64,000 nucleotides of DNA. It comes from Devosia sp. A16. GTDB taxonomy: Bacteria > Pseudomonadota > Alphaproteobacteria > Rhizobiales > Devosiaceae. The position numbers and the translations under genes are program-made. The notes below the pieces were generated by a model. It was not told where the DNA came from, did not search any database, and was given only the letters and a program-made list of their open reading frames with translations. Below are positions 26,136 through 34,404 of the stretch, one piece after another. The stretch spans positions 3,263,501-3,327,500 of the forward strand of contig NZ_CP012945.1 of NCBI RefSeq assembly GCF_001402915.1. Reading direction: 5' to 3'. How positions within the stretch are numbered: the first letter of the stretch is position 1; every line of letters begins with the position of its first letter.

Positions 26136-27149
26136 ATGACTCAGACTGAGCTCAGCACCTATGGCCTCGATCGCCCGGAGTCGGGGGATGATGTCGTGGT
26201 GCCGTTCACCCTTGACGGACTCGACAGCCGCGGCCGCGTGGTCCGCCTCGGGCCGGCGCTCGATGCGATCCTCACCCGCCACAACTACCCCGCACCGGTG
26301 GCGCGCCTGCTCGGCGAAGCGGTGGTGCTGGCGTCCCTCATCGGCTCGTCGCTGAAGTTCGAGGGCCGCTTCATCCTCCAGACCCAGACCGATGGTCCGG
26401 TGAACCTGATCGTCGTCGACCTCGACGCGCCGGATGGCCTGCGCGGCTATGCCCGCTTCGACGCCGATGCGGTGATGACGGCGATCGAGCGGGGCGAGAC
26501 CAAGCCGGCGCAGCTGCTCGGCAAGGGCCACCTCGCGATGACCGTCGACCAGGGGGCGCACATGGAGCGCTACCAGGGGATCGTGGCGCTCGACGGCGGC
26601 ACGCTCGAGGATGTCGCACACGCCTATTTCCAGCAGTCCGAGCAGATCCCGACACTGGTGCGTCTTGCCGTTGCCGAGCATTCGGTGCGCGGTGCCGGGG
26701 GGCCGCAGTGGCGCGCCGGTGGCGCGTTGGTGCAGTTCCTGCCGCCGCACGGCCAGTCGGTGATGCCGGATCTGCCCGGTGACGGCGATTTCGACAACCC
26801 CGAGACCGCCGATCCGGATTTCGTCGAGGACGACAAGTGGACGACCACCCGGGCGTATCTCTCGACGGTCGGCGACGACGAACTCGCCGATCCCGAGCTT
26901 TCTGCCGAGCGCCTGCTGTTCCGGCTGTTCAACGAGCCGGGCGTCCGCATCTTCGAGCCGATCGCGCTCGAGGAGCGCTGCACCTGCTCGGCCGAAAGGA
27001 TCGAGGCCATGCTGCGCGATAACTTCTCGGCCGAAGAACGCCAGGAAATGGTGGTCGACGGCGAGATCGAGGTGGTCTGCGAGTTCTGCTCGGCCGACTA
27101 CCACTTCAAGCCGCACGAGTTCGATGAACACGCCTCGCATCAGCACTGA
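26136..27149 (+). CDS. hslO: Redox-regulated chaperone Hsp33
   Basis: A 337-residue Hsp33, a cytoplasmic holdase switched on when its zinc-bound cysteines are oxidised. The four-Cys zinc site is present near the C-terminus as CTC in EERCTCSAER and CEFC in VVCEFCSADYHF. The central LIGSSLKFEGRFILQTQTDGPV and the C-terminal RLLFRLFNEPGVRIFEP are characteristic. About 40 residues longer than the E. coli protein, from an N-terminal extension and an acidic insert. The ATG shortly follows a hairpin. Confidence 0.94.
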   Translation: MTQTELSTYGLDRPESGDDVVVPFTLDGLDSRGRVVRLGPALDAILTRHNYPAPVARLLGEAVVLASLIGSSLKFEGRFILQTQTDGPVNLIVVDLDAPDGLRGYARFDADAVMTAIERGETKPAQLLGKGHLAMTVDQGAHMERYQGIVALDGGTLEDVAHAYFQQSEQIPTLVRLAVAEHSVRGAGGPQWRAGGALVQFLPPHGQSVMPDLPGDGDFDNPETADPDFVEDDKWTTTRAYLSTVGDDELADPELSAERLLFRLFNEPGVRIFEPIALEERCTCSAERIEAMLRDNFSAEERQEMVVDGEIEVVCEFCSADYHFKPHEFDEHASHQH

Positions 27150-27154
27150 CAGTG

Positions 27155-27682
27155 ATGCCGCCGATTGATCAGAGCCCTGCAATGGTCATCGGCACCATCG
27201 TCTATGACGCCAGCGACCTGAAACGGCTGCAGACGGCTTTCCGGCAGGCCGGGCAGTTGCCGCCATGGGCTGCTGCGCTCGTCATCTGCGCGGTCGGCGC
27301 CGTGATCGGTCTCGGCGCGACGACCTTGGTTGAGCGGCTGGCGGGCATTTCTGCACCGCCGCTCGGCGGTGCCGCCCCCTGGGGCGCGCTGCTCGGCGTC
27401 GTGCTGGCCGTCACCGCCGGTGCGTGGCGGATCGGCCGGCCGGCCGGCCCGATTGCCGCCAAGCCCCAGACGGTCGGGATCGGTGAGGAGGGGATCCGCC
27501 TCACCACCCCCAAAGGCGAGAGTCTGATGCGCTGGCCGATCTTTGCGAACAAGGTCGTGCAGCCCGGCTACGTCGCCTTGCGGACCGAGGACAACAGCTG
27601 GGTACTGCTCCGCCCCGAATTCTTCGTCAGCACCGACGACTACGCCGCCGCCGTCCGGCTGATCAACGCCAACCTGCCCTGA
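27155..27682 (+). CDS. YcxB-like membrane protein
   Basis: A 175-residue protein with an N-terminal beta segment, two predicted membrane helices (about residues 35-60 and 75-95) and a C-terminal domain (GIGEEGIRLTTPKGESLMRWP ... LLRPEFF) that resembles YcxB-like, PH-type domains. No function can be assigned. Starts five bases after the hslO stop; a GTG one codon earlier or an ATG at 27182 are other possible starts. Probably in the hslO transcript. Confidence 0.65.
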   Translation: MPPIDQSPAMVIGTIVYDASDLKRLQTAFRQAGQLPPWAAALVICAVGAVIGLGATTLVERLAGISAPPLGGAAPWGALLGVVLAVTAGAWRIGRPAGPIAAKPQTVGIGEEGIRLTTPKGESLMRWPIFANKVVQPGYVALRTEDNSWVLLRPEFFVSTDDYAAAVRLINANLP

Positions 27683-27735
27683 GGGTTCACCTCGCCACGG
27701 CATTGGTGCTAGTCTGCGCAGCCGCGGAGGTTGAG

Positions 27736-28434
27736 ATGGCAGATGCGCGGCAGGACTTTGTCCCTGACCTCTATCGGTCACTCGGATCGCTTGCCGTCAC
27801 CCTGCTCATCATGGCCGTCCTGCTGTTCGGTGCAGCCGGCACCCTGGGTTGGACGGCGGCATGGTGGTACCTGGCGCTGTTCGTGGTCGTCATCGCCGTC
27901 GCCATCGTCTACCTCTGGCGTGTCGATCCGGAACTGTTCTCGGTACGACGGCGACCACAGGCCGGCAGCAAGTCCTGGGATCTCGCCTATGTGGTCGTCA
28001 CCGTCGTGTCCTTCGCGGCCATCCTGCCGATTGCCGGTTTTGATTTCCGCTTCAACTGGCAGCAGCTCCCTGCGCCCCTGATCTGGCTCGGCTACCTGCT
28101 GTTCATCGCCGGCTTCTGGCTCACCAGCTGGGCCCAGGGCGTCAACCGCCATTTCGAAGTGACGGTGCGGATTCAGACCGATCGCGGCCACAAGGTCATC
28201 GACACCGGCCCTTACGCCGTCATCCGCCACCCCGGCTATGCCGGTGGGCTCGCACTCGGGCTCGGCACGGCACTGGCGCTCGGCTCGCTGGTCGCAATCC
28301 TTCCCGTGCTGATCTGCCTGGGGGCCCTGGTGCTTCGCACCCTCGCCGAAGAGGCGACTCTGGCGGCCGACCTGCCGGGATACGCCGAGTACATGCGCAA
28401 GGTCCGCTTCCGCTGGGTGCCCGGCATCTGGTGA
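27736..28434 (+). CDS. Isoprenylcysteine carboxyl methyltransferase-like membrane protein
   Basis: A 232-residue integral membrane protein with five or six helices. The C-terminal half has the cofactor-binding pattern of the ICMT/phospholipid methyltransferase group: VIDTGPYAVIRHPGYAGG and EEATLAADLPGYAEYMRKVRFRWVPGIW. Bacterial members methylate unknown lipophilic targets using S-adenosylmethionine. ATG at 27736 follows GGAGG. Convergent with macB. Confidence 0.82.
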   Translation: MADARQDFVPDLYRSLGSLAVTLLIMAVLLFGAAGTLGWTAAWWYLALFVVVIAVAIVYLWRVDPELFSVRRRPQAGSKSWDLAYVVVTVVSFAAILPIAGFDFRFNWQQLPAPLIWLGYLLFIAGFWLTSWAQGVNRHFEVTVRIQTDRGHKVIDTGPYAVIRHPGYAGGLALGLGTALALGSLVAILPVLICLGALVLRTLAEEATLAADLPGYAEYMRKVRFRWVPGIW

Positions 28435-28448
28435 GGCGATGCCACGCC

Positions 28449-30401
28449 TCACTCGCTCGCCAGCGCCACCACCGGATCGAGCCGAGCCGCCGATCGCGCC
28501 GGCATGAAGCCGAAGAGTACGCCGATCAGGCTCGAAGACACGAACGCCGCGATAATCGTCGCCGGCGAGTAGATGAAGCTGAGCCCGCTCACCAGCCTCT
28601 CGACGCCGAAACCGATCGCCAGCGACAGCAGCACGCCCACCGCGCCACCGATCAGGCACACCAGCACCGCTTCGATGAGAAACTGCTGCAGGATGTCGCC
28701 CTGTCGCGCGCCGACCGCCATGCGGACGCCGATCTCGCGGGTGCGTTCACGCACCGACACCAGCATGATGTTCATCACCCCGATGCCGCCGACGATCAGC
28801 GAGATCACCGCGATGGCCGAGATCAAGAGCGTCAGCGTCTGCGAGGTCGACTGGATGGTCTCGCGAATGGTGTCGGTGTTCTGCAGGCTGAAATCCACCG
28901 TGCCGTGCCGCTGCTCGAGCAGCGCCTGGATCTCGGCCTGCGCCTCGGTGACATCGGCGCTGTCGGCGATGCGCACCGTGATGGTCGAAAGCCAGCTCTG
29001 CCCCAGGATCCGCGACATCGCCGTGGTGTAGGGCATCCAGATGCTGATCGCGTTCGATTGCGGACCGAAATTATTGGTGCTCGCGGCCACCACGCCGATG
29101 ATCCTCAGTGGCACATTGCCGACCAGCACCACCTGGCCCACGGCGTCTTCGCCATTGGTGAACAGCGTGTCGCGGGCAGTGGTATCGATCACCGCGACCT
29201 GCGCCAGGGAACTGGTACTGGCCGCGTCGAACGCCGCGCCCTCGACGAAGCTGCGATTGTTCACCCGGAAGTAGTCCGGCCCGACACCCTGCACCTGTGC
29301 GGCGGCGCTGACATTGCGATAACGGGCCTGGCCGTTGCTCGAGACCTGCGGCGTCACGCTGTCGGCATAGCTTTCCGCCGCGATCGCCGCCGCGTCCGCC
29401 GGCACCAGGGTGCGGATCGCGTCGCGCCGCCGGTCGGCGGCGTTGGTGCCGGGCAAGACGTTGATGGTGTTGGTGCCGATCGAACTGATCCGCTCGAGCA
29501 CCGCCTGCTGGCTGCCTTGTCCGAGCGCCACCACCGACACCACCGAGGCGATGCCGATGATGATGCCGAGCATGGTGAGAAAGGTGCGCAGCCGGTGGCT
29601 CGACAGCGCCCTGAGCGCCATCTGGAACGCCTCCCCAACCCGGTCGAGCGCCTCGCGCCAGCGCGGGATCCGCCTGATCGTTTCGGCTGCCTTCCGCTCT
29701 GGCGCCGCGGCGTCGTCCTTGCGGCGGTCGGCGACGATCATCCCGTCGCTCAATTCCACGGTCCGGTCGGCCTGCGACGCGACGGTGGGATCGTGCGTCA
29801 CGATGATGATGGTGTGGCCTTCGGCGTTCAGCTCCTTGAGCAACGCCATCAGCTCCTTGCCGCTGTGCGAGTCGAGCGCACCGGTCGGCTCGTCCGCGAG
29901 GATGATGTCGCCGCCATTGATCAGGGCCCGGGCCACGCTGACCCGCTGCTGCTGCCCGCCGGACAGCGCGTTCGGCCGGTGCGTCAGGCGTTCGCCCAGA
30001 CCCAGCCGCTCCAGCAACTGATGGGCCCGCTCGCGCCGCGCCTGCTTGCGGGCGCCGGCATAGATCGCCGGCACTTCCACGTTTTCGAGCGCATCGAGAT
30101 CGGCCAGCAGCTGGTAGCGCTGGAAGATGAAGCCGAAATGCTCACGCCTCAGTTCGGCAAGTTCGTCCGGTGCGAGCCGCGCCACATCGCGCCCGGCCAA
30201 CCGGTATTCGCCGCTCCAGCCGTTATCGAGGCAGCCCAGCACGTTCATCAGCGTGGACTTGCCGGAGCCGGATTGCCCGATGATCGCCACCATCTCGCCG
30301 GCGGCGATGTCGAGGTCGATATCCTTGAGCACGGTGATGCTCTCCGCGCCGATCGGATACTCCCGGCGCAGCTTCCGGATGGAGATCAGCGGTTCGGCCA
30401 T
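28449..30401 (-). CDS. macB: MacB-type ABC transporter, fused ATPase-permease
   Basis: A 650-residue inner-membrane ABC protein. The N-terminal ATPase (about 1-235) has Walker A GQSGSGKST, signature LSGGQQQRV and Walker B IILADEPTGALD. Then a first helix near residue 275, a large periplasmic MacB core domain, and three C-terminal FtsX-type helices (GGIGVMNIMLVSVRERTREIG motif). MacB pumps macrolides, toxins or peptides by mechanotransmission with MacA and an outer-membrane channel, which is not seen here. It starts four bases after macA. Being close to a peptide-modification cluster it might export that product (inference, opposite strand). Confidence 0.93.
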   Translation of the reverse strand: MAEPLISIRKLRREYPIGAESITVLKDIDLDIAAGEMVAIIGQSGSGKSTLMNVLGCLDNGWSGEYRLAGRDVARLAPDELAELRREHFGFIFQRYQLLADLDALENVEVPAIYAGARKQARRERAHQLLERLGLGERLTHRPNALSGGQQQRVSVARALINGGDIILADEPTGALDSHSGKELMALLKELNAEGHTIIIVTHDPTVASQADRTVELSDGMIVADRRKDDAAAPERKAAETIRRIPRWREALDRVGEAFQMALRALSSHRLRTFLTMLGIIIGIASVVSVVALGQGSQQAVLERISSIGTNTINVLPGTNAADRRRDAIRTLVPADAAAIAAESYADSVTPQVSSNGQARYRNVSAAAQVQGVGPDYFRVNNRSFVEGAAFDAASTSSLAQVAVIDTTARDTLFTNGEDAVGQVVLVGNVPLRIIGVVAASTNNFGPQSNAISIWMPYTTAMSRILGQSWLSTITVRIADSADVTEAQAEIQALLEQRHGTVDFSLQNTDTIRETIQSTSQTLTLLISAIAVISLIVGGIGVMNIMLVSVRERTREIGVRMAVGARQGDILQQFLIEAVLVCLIGGAVGVLLSLAIGFGVERLVSGLSFIYSPATIIAAFVSSSLIGVLFGFMPARSAARLDPVVALASE

Positions 30402-30405
30402 CGCA

Positions 30406-31626
30406 TCAGCCTCCCCGCCCGAACCCGCCGACCGGCGGGCCGCCGGTGAGGATATTCCGGGCGCCGCCGCCCTGTCCGTTGCCAGTGCGGGCCGTCGGCG
30501 CGGCTGCCGTGGCGTTGACCACCAGATCGCCCTCGCTGAGGCCGTCCAGCACCTCTGCCGTCACGTTGTTGTTGAGCCCGACGGTGACCTTCTTCGGCTC
30601 GGGCGCCTGCTTGTGCTGGTCCCAGACCTGCACCGTGTAGCTGCCGTCGCGGCCCTTGCGCCCCAGCACCGAGGCGGGCACGGTCAGCACGTCGTCGGCC
30701 GATTTGAGCACGATGGTGACCTGCGCGGTCATCGAGATGCGCAGCTTGTGGTCGGGATTGTCCACGTCGAACAGGCCATTGTAGTAGACGGCGGTGCTCG
30801 ACGAACTCGATGACGTGTCGTCCGAGGCGATCGAATCCGGCGCCGGCTCGACCGCGCGCAGCGTCGCGCTGATCCGGGTGTCGGGGTCGCCGAGGATGGT
30901 GAAGTAGACCTGCTGCCCCGGCTCCACCCGCGGCACGTCGGCCTCCGAGATTTCCGCCTTCACCACCATCTTGTCGAGGTTGGCGAGCTTGACGATGGTC
31001 GGCGACGAATTATTGGCATTGACCGACTGGCCGACTTCGACCGACACCGCGACGACCGTGCCGTCCGACGGCGCCACGATCTTGGTGCGATCGAGGTTCA
31101 ACTGCGCGGCCTCGACGTTGATCTGTCCCTGCTGGATCTGCGCTTCGATGGCCTGCAACTGTCCCTCGGCGGTCTGTACCGCCAGTTGCGCCGTCTGCAG
31201 GTCGGCGTCGGAAATCAGCTTCTGCGGGCTGAGCTTTTCCGCCCGCTCCAGCGCCGTCTTCGCCTGGCCGAGATTGGCGGTCTGGATGGTCTTTTGCGCC
31301 TCGGTATTGGCCAGCGCCGCTTGCGCCGCCTTGACCGCGTTCTCCTGGTTCAGCGAGTCGATCTCGGCGATCACGTCGCCGGCCTTGACCTCGTCGCCCA
31401 GCGCGACATTGAGCGTCTTGATCCGGCCCGAGACCTCCGCGCCGACACTGACCAGCGAACTCGCCTGAATGACGCCCGAGGCGAGCACGGTCTCCTGCAC
31501 GTTGCCGCGCGCCACGGCCGTCGTCCGCGGCACCTCGTCCTTGGCCGGGGCGCTGAACACCAGCCAGCCGGCGCCGGCCGCACCGAGCAGAACCACCAGG
31601 CCAATCCACTTCCACCACCGCTTCAT
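30406..31626 (-). CDS. macA: MacA-type periplasmic adaptor (membrane fusion protein)
   Basis: A 406-residue adaptor of the HlyD/RND membrane-fusion family working with MacB. Start at 31626 is chosen for AGGTG before the ATG and for placing KRWWKWIGLVVLLGAAGAGW as the N-terminal anchor; upstream ATGs are possible. The barrel/lipoyl part (SGRIKTLNVALGDEVKAGDVIAEID), a Gln/Ala-rich coiled-coil hairpin (about 100-190), and KIVAPSDGTVV follow. An unusual run of six Ser with flanking Asp/Thr and a Gly/Pro-rich tail are present. Confidence 0.92.
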   Translation of the reverse strand: MKRWWKWIGLVVLLGAAGAGWLVFSAPAKDEVPRTTAVARGNVQETVLASGVIQASSLVSVGAEVSGRIKTLNVALGDEVKAGDVIAEIDSLNQENAVKAAQAALANTEAQKTIQTANLGQAKTALERAEKLSPQKLISDADLQTAQLAVQTAEGQLQAIEAQIQQGQINVEAAQLNLDRTKIVAPSDGTVVAVSVEVGQSVNANNSSPTIVKLANLDKMVVKAEISEADVPRVEPGQQVYFTILGDPDTRISATLRAVEPAPDSIASDDTSSSSSSTAVYYNGLFDVDNPDHKLRISMTAQVTIVLKSADDVLTVPASVLGRKGRDGSYTVQVWDQHKQAPEPKKVTVGLNNNVTAEVLDGLSEGDLVVNATAAAPTARTGNGQGGGARNILTGGPPVGGFGRGG

Positions 31627-31805
31627 CGCCGCACCTGCAGAGCCCATTTTCCCATCGGACATAAAGTAGACTGCCGGCATCAAGAAGTCGCATGAGGGCT
31701 TGGTAAGGTGGATGAATTCTTCGCAAGGTCGCTCAGTCGGTCAGCCAACTGTCAGCCGGCTCGACCTATTATGTCGGGACCGCGGTTCAGGCGCCCGAAG
31801 CACCG

Positions 31806-32031
31806 ATGCCCCGTTACACCGTCACGCTCTATGACTACCGGACCAGACCGCCCACTGTCCGCCTGCCGCAGACTGTCGAGGCAACGGAGCCGATGGCGGC
31901 CGCACGTCAGTTGACCCGACGAGCCTCTGGAATTGAACGGGCGCATGGCCAATCTGGCTGCCGAAGTCAAGCGCTTCGAAGGCAGTCAGCTCAGGCAACG
32001 CGTGATGCTTTATCGCAGGGGCCGGGCTTAA
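31806..32031 (+). pseudogene. Small gene broken by a one-base frameshift
   Basis: The frame from ATG 31806 reads sensible protein for 37 codons (MPRYTVTLYDYRTRPP ... AAARQLT). After the CCC at 31915-31917, the +1 frame continues equally sensibly (DEPLELNGRMANLAAEVKRF ... MLYRRGRA) to a stop at 32029-32031. Removing one C gives a coherent 74-residue protein that I cannot name. It may be a real pseudogene, a sequencing error, or rarely a programmed shift. It lies directly before the peptide cluster, same strand. Confidence 0.6.
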
Positions 32032-32110
32032 GCAGGTTGCGCCACACTCAGACTCTGCTAGCTTGCAGCTACCCTGCTGTTTGAGCAGCGGAATTTTTTT
32101 GAGGCATACT

Positions 32111-32203
32111 ATGAAGAAGACCTACTCCAAGCCGCTGCTGGTCAAGCAGCAGAAGCTCATCGCCATCACTGCCGAGCCGATCTCGAGCAAGCCGGTAACC
32201 TGA
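32111..32203 (+). CDS. RiPP precursor peptide 1 (lasso-like leader)
   Basis: A 30-residue peptide with GAGG seven bases before ATG. Residues Y5, P8, L10, L16 and T20 match the spacing of lasso-peptide leaders (Y-x2-P-x-L-x5-L-x3-T). The threonine at the penultimate leader position predicts a cut after residue 21, giving the 9-residue core EPISSKPVT. No Asp/Glu at core positions 7-9, so no lasso ring is possible. It is one of three near-identical leaders in a row with different cores, followed by an RRE protein and a B2-type leader peptidase gene. Confidence 0.8.
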   Translation: MKKTYSKPLLVKQQKLIAITAEPISSKPVT

Positions 32204-32313
32204 CCCGGAGTCGCCGGGGCATCGCTCCGGCCGCTTCTGGTAGCAGCAGTCCCGGAGTTTCGGGGCCTGTCGGTTGACGTCGTGGCGCCTTGGGGGCGCC
32301 TATGGGGAAGACA

Positions 32314-32415
32314 ATGAAGAAGACCTACACCAAGCCTGCTCTCGTCAAGGAGCAGAAGCTTACCACGATCACTGCGGCTCCCATTTCCAGCAAGGGGAAT
32401 CCGCCTCCCCCGTGA
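32314..32415 (+). CDS. RiPP precursor peptide 2 (lasso-like leader)
   Basis: A 33-residue peptide after GGGGAAG. Leader residues Y5, P8, L10, L16 and T20 are the same as in precursor 1. The predicted core after residue 21 is the 12-residue APISSKGNPPPP, sharing PISSK with precursor 1 but ending in four prolines and with no acidic residue at all. The 110-bp gap before it holds GC-rich hairpins, including GGCGCC/GGCGCC shortly upstream, which may set the relative level of each peptide. Confidence 0.8.
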   Translation: MKKTYTKPALVKEQKLTTITAAPISSKGNPPPP

Positions 32416-32540
32416 TCGAACCCGACGAGAGGGCAGGTGCCTGATAGCAGGAAGCAGATGCCGACTGTCCAGGGTTTCTTGCCCGAGCAGGGCTTGCTAT
32501 TCTGTGTCGGTTCAACACGGACAGACATGGGAGAGCGATT

Positions 32541-32630
32541 GTGAAGAAAGCCTACACCAAGCCCACTCTCGTCAAAGAGCAGAAGCTCGCCGCGATTTCC
32601 GCGGCCTCAAGTAACGTCAAGCCTGTGTGA
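32541..32630 (+). CDS. RiPP precursor peptide 3 (lasso-like leader)
   Basis: A 29-residue peptide from a GTG start with GGGAGAG six bases before. Leader residues Y5, P8, L10 and L16 are kept; position 20 is Ser in place of Thr. The predicted core is the 8-residue ASSNVKPV. Together with the other two it shows a constant leader and a variable short core that keeps two adjacent Ser and one Lys, the pattern expected if Ser and Lys are the modified residues (inference). Confidence 0.78.
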   Translation: MKKAYTKPTLVKEQKLAAISAASSNVKPV

Positions 32631-32688
32631 CTATGCGGGGCCGGATGCCGGCCCCGCACATCCTGCTGACTACGATTCTGGTGTGTAA

Positions 32689-32958
32689 ATGGACGCAGTG
32701 TACCGCCTCGGCGACGAAGTCTCGTTCGAACCGGTGGGGGAGGGCGCCGTCATTTTGCTGCTCGGCAGCGGGCAGCTCTATTCGTGCAACGACACCTCGC
32801 TGGCTTTCCTTCGGCACCTCGATGGTGTCCGGGATGTCGAGGCAGTGGCGCACCGCATGGCCGACGAGTTCGAGGTCGACGTCGCCACACTTGCCGACGA
32901 TTTGCCTGAACTGATCGCCGGGTTGGTCGCGGAAGGCATCATCGTGCATGCCGCATGA
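32689..32958 (+). CDS. PqqD-family RiPP recognition element protein (lasso B1-like)
   Basis: An 89-residue PqqD-like protein, the winged-helix RiPP recognition element that binds the leader peptide and presents it to the modifying enzymes. Typical segments are GEGAVILLLGSGQLYSCNDTS and a C-terminal helical part with ELIAGLVAEGIIV. In lasso systems this is the separate B1 protein. Starts 58 bp after precursor 3 and overlaps the next gene by 11 bp. Confidence 0.85.
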   Translation: MDAVYRLGDEVSFEPVGEGAVILLLGSGQLYSCNDTSLAFLRHLDGVRDVEAVAHRMADEFEVDVATLADDLPELIAGLVAEGIIVHAA

Positions 32959-33412
32959 ATCAACAGGCGGCGGATCGCCAGACCGACTGACGTTCCGGCT
33001 ACGCCTCTGGATCGCTGCGCGAACGCTGCCCGCGCGCATCGCCGGGCGAGAGTTTTCGCAGATCCTTGCCGATGTCTCATCGGTGCCCCCGAACAGCTGG
33101 CCGCATTTTTCCGTGCCTTACATTGCCCGGGTCGTCCGGCGTGTGACCCGCTGGCCCATCCTGATGCGCAACAACCGGTGCCTGCGCTCCGGGCTGCTGG
33201 GTTTCGCCGCCTTGCGGCGCTGTGGCTACGAGCCGCGCCTGCATTTTTCCGTCGATCGCAAGTCGATCGGTCGCTCCAGCCTCTCGGCGCATTGCTGGGT
33301 GACGCTCGACGGGATCGAGGTCATCAATGCACGTATTCCCGGTCAGGTGCAGATTCATGTGCACGCCGCTCCGGTATCCGGACCGGCGGAACCAGGCGGA
33401 GCCAGGGTTTGA
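32948..33412 (+). CDS. Lasso-type B2 leader peptidase (transglutaminase-like)
   Basis: A 154-residue member of the transglutaminase-like family of lasso B2 proteins, a cysteine protease that removes the leader. The Cys is in NNRCLRSGLL (near residue 77), the His in SAHCWVTLDG (near 113) and the Asp is probably that of LDG; the intervening RRCGYEPRLHFSV matches the usual B2 stretch. Length fits stand-alone B2. It overlaps both neighbours, consistent with one translationally coupled operon. Confidence 0.82.
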   Translation: MPHESTGGGSPDRLTFRLRLWIAARTLPARIAGREFSQILADVSSVPPNSWPHFSVPYIARVVRRVTRWPILMRNNRCLRSGLLGFAALRRCGYEPRLHFSVDRKSIGRSSLSAHCWVTLDGIEVINARIPGQVQIHVHAAPVSGPAEPGGARV

Positions 33413-34404
33413 TCCAGAAGTTCTTCGATCTGCAGGGCGCGTCGTTGCGTGTTACGGCGATCACGCCGGTGCTGGTGGATTTCTTCGGCCGCATCTTCGC
33501 CGGCCGCTCGCGGCCACTGCCGACGGCCCCGTTGGCCTACGGCCTCACGATCAGCTCCGGCGAGCCGCTCACGATGCCGGCTGGAACCGAACCGCTCTAT
33601 CAGGGGCCGATCCTCGACGAAGGCGAAGCCTGCTTCTGGCAGGCAACTGAAGGACGCGTCCTCAGCTTTCCCGACGTCATCTCGCTCACCCTCTCGGACA
33701 CCGCGCGCGAGGCCACGATCATCGTCGCTCCCGGGGCCGAGGAACGCATCGTCATGACCTGCGGGCAACTCGCCCTGCAGGCGGCGCTGTCGGCGGCCAA
33801 CCAGTTCCTGGTGCATGCCGCCGGGCTGACCTTGCCCGATGGACGCGTGGCGCTGATCTTCGGCCGCAGTGGCGCGGGCAAGACCACTTCTACCCTGGCG
33901 CTGGCGGCGGGCGGCCTCGGTCTTTGTTCCGATGATGCCATGGCTTGCAGTGTTGCGGGCGAGCGTCCTACGGCCTGGGGCATGCCCAGAAGCCTGAAGG
34001 TGCATCGCCACACGGCTCAGATGTTGCCTTGGGTAGAGCCGCTGCTGGTTGGCGACTGGAGCGCCGAGGACGAGCGACAGGTCACCCTGGCATCGCTGCG
34101 AAATACCGTCACCGTCGAGCCGATCGCGCCACGCGAGATCGCGGCTGTCTTCCTGCTCGATCGCAGCGACGCAGCGACCAGCCGGTGCGAGCCCGTGGCC
34201 AAGGCCGAGGTGCTGGCGCTGGCCGCCGCCGATAACGTACGTTCCACCCGGGTGGGTGTGCCGGCAGGCGAGCGGGAGCTGTTCAGACGGCTGGGCGAGT
34301 TGGTCCGGGCCGTACCCGCCTATCGGTTGTCTGCCGGATCGCGCCCCACCGATCTTGCCACGGTCATGCTGGCAGCCCTCAATATCGAGAAGATCGTCGC
34401 ATGA
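33409..34404 (+). CDS. HPr kinase-like P-loop kinase (RiPP tailoring)
   Basis: A 331-residue protein with an HprK-like kinase domain: Walker A FGRSGAGKTT near residue 152 and the catalytic-acid region LCSDDAMACSV. Homologues in lasso clusters phosphorylate a Ser of the peptide. A TTG at 33409 overlapping the previous stop, with GGCGGAG upstream, is the best start; no ATG fits. The N-terminal 130 residues are not recognised. The cores' conserved Ser pair are candidate targets (inference). Confidence 0.78.
   Translation: MIQKFFDLQGASLRVTAITPVLVDFFGRIFAGRSRPLPTAPLAYGLTISSGEPLTMPAGTEPLYQGPILDEGEACFWQATEGRVLSFPDVISLTLSDTAREATIIVAPGAEERIVMTCGQLALQAALSAANQFLVHAAGLTLPDGRVALIFGRSGAGKTTSTLALAAGGLGLCSDDAMACSVAGERPTAWGMPRSLKVHRHTAQMLPWVEPLLVGDWSAEDERQVTLASLRNTVTVEPIAPREIAAVFLLDRSDAATSRCEPVAKAEVLALAAADNVRSTRVGVPAGERELFRRLGELVRAVPAYRLSAGSRPTDLATVMLAALNIEKIVA

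Noticed and set aside
28431-30449. A 672-codon open frame antisense to macB
   Set aside because: Arg/His/Asp-rich with no recognisable segment; macB on the other strand has intact ATPase and permease motifs.
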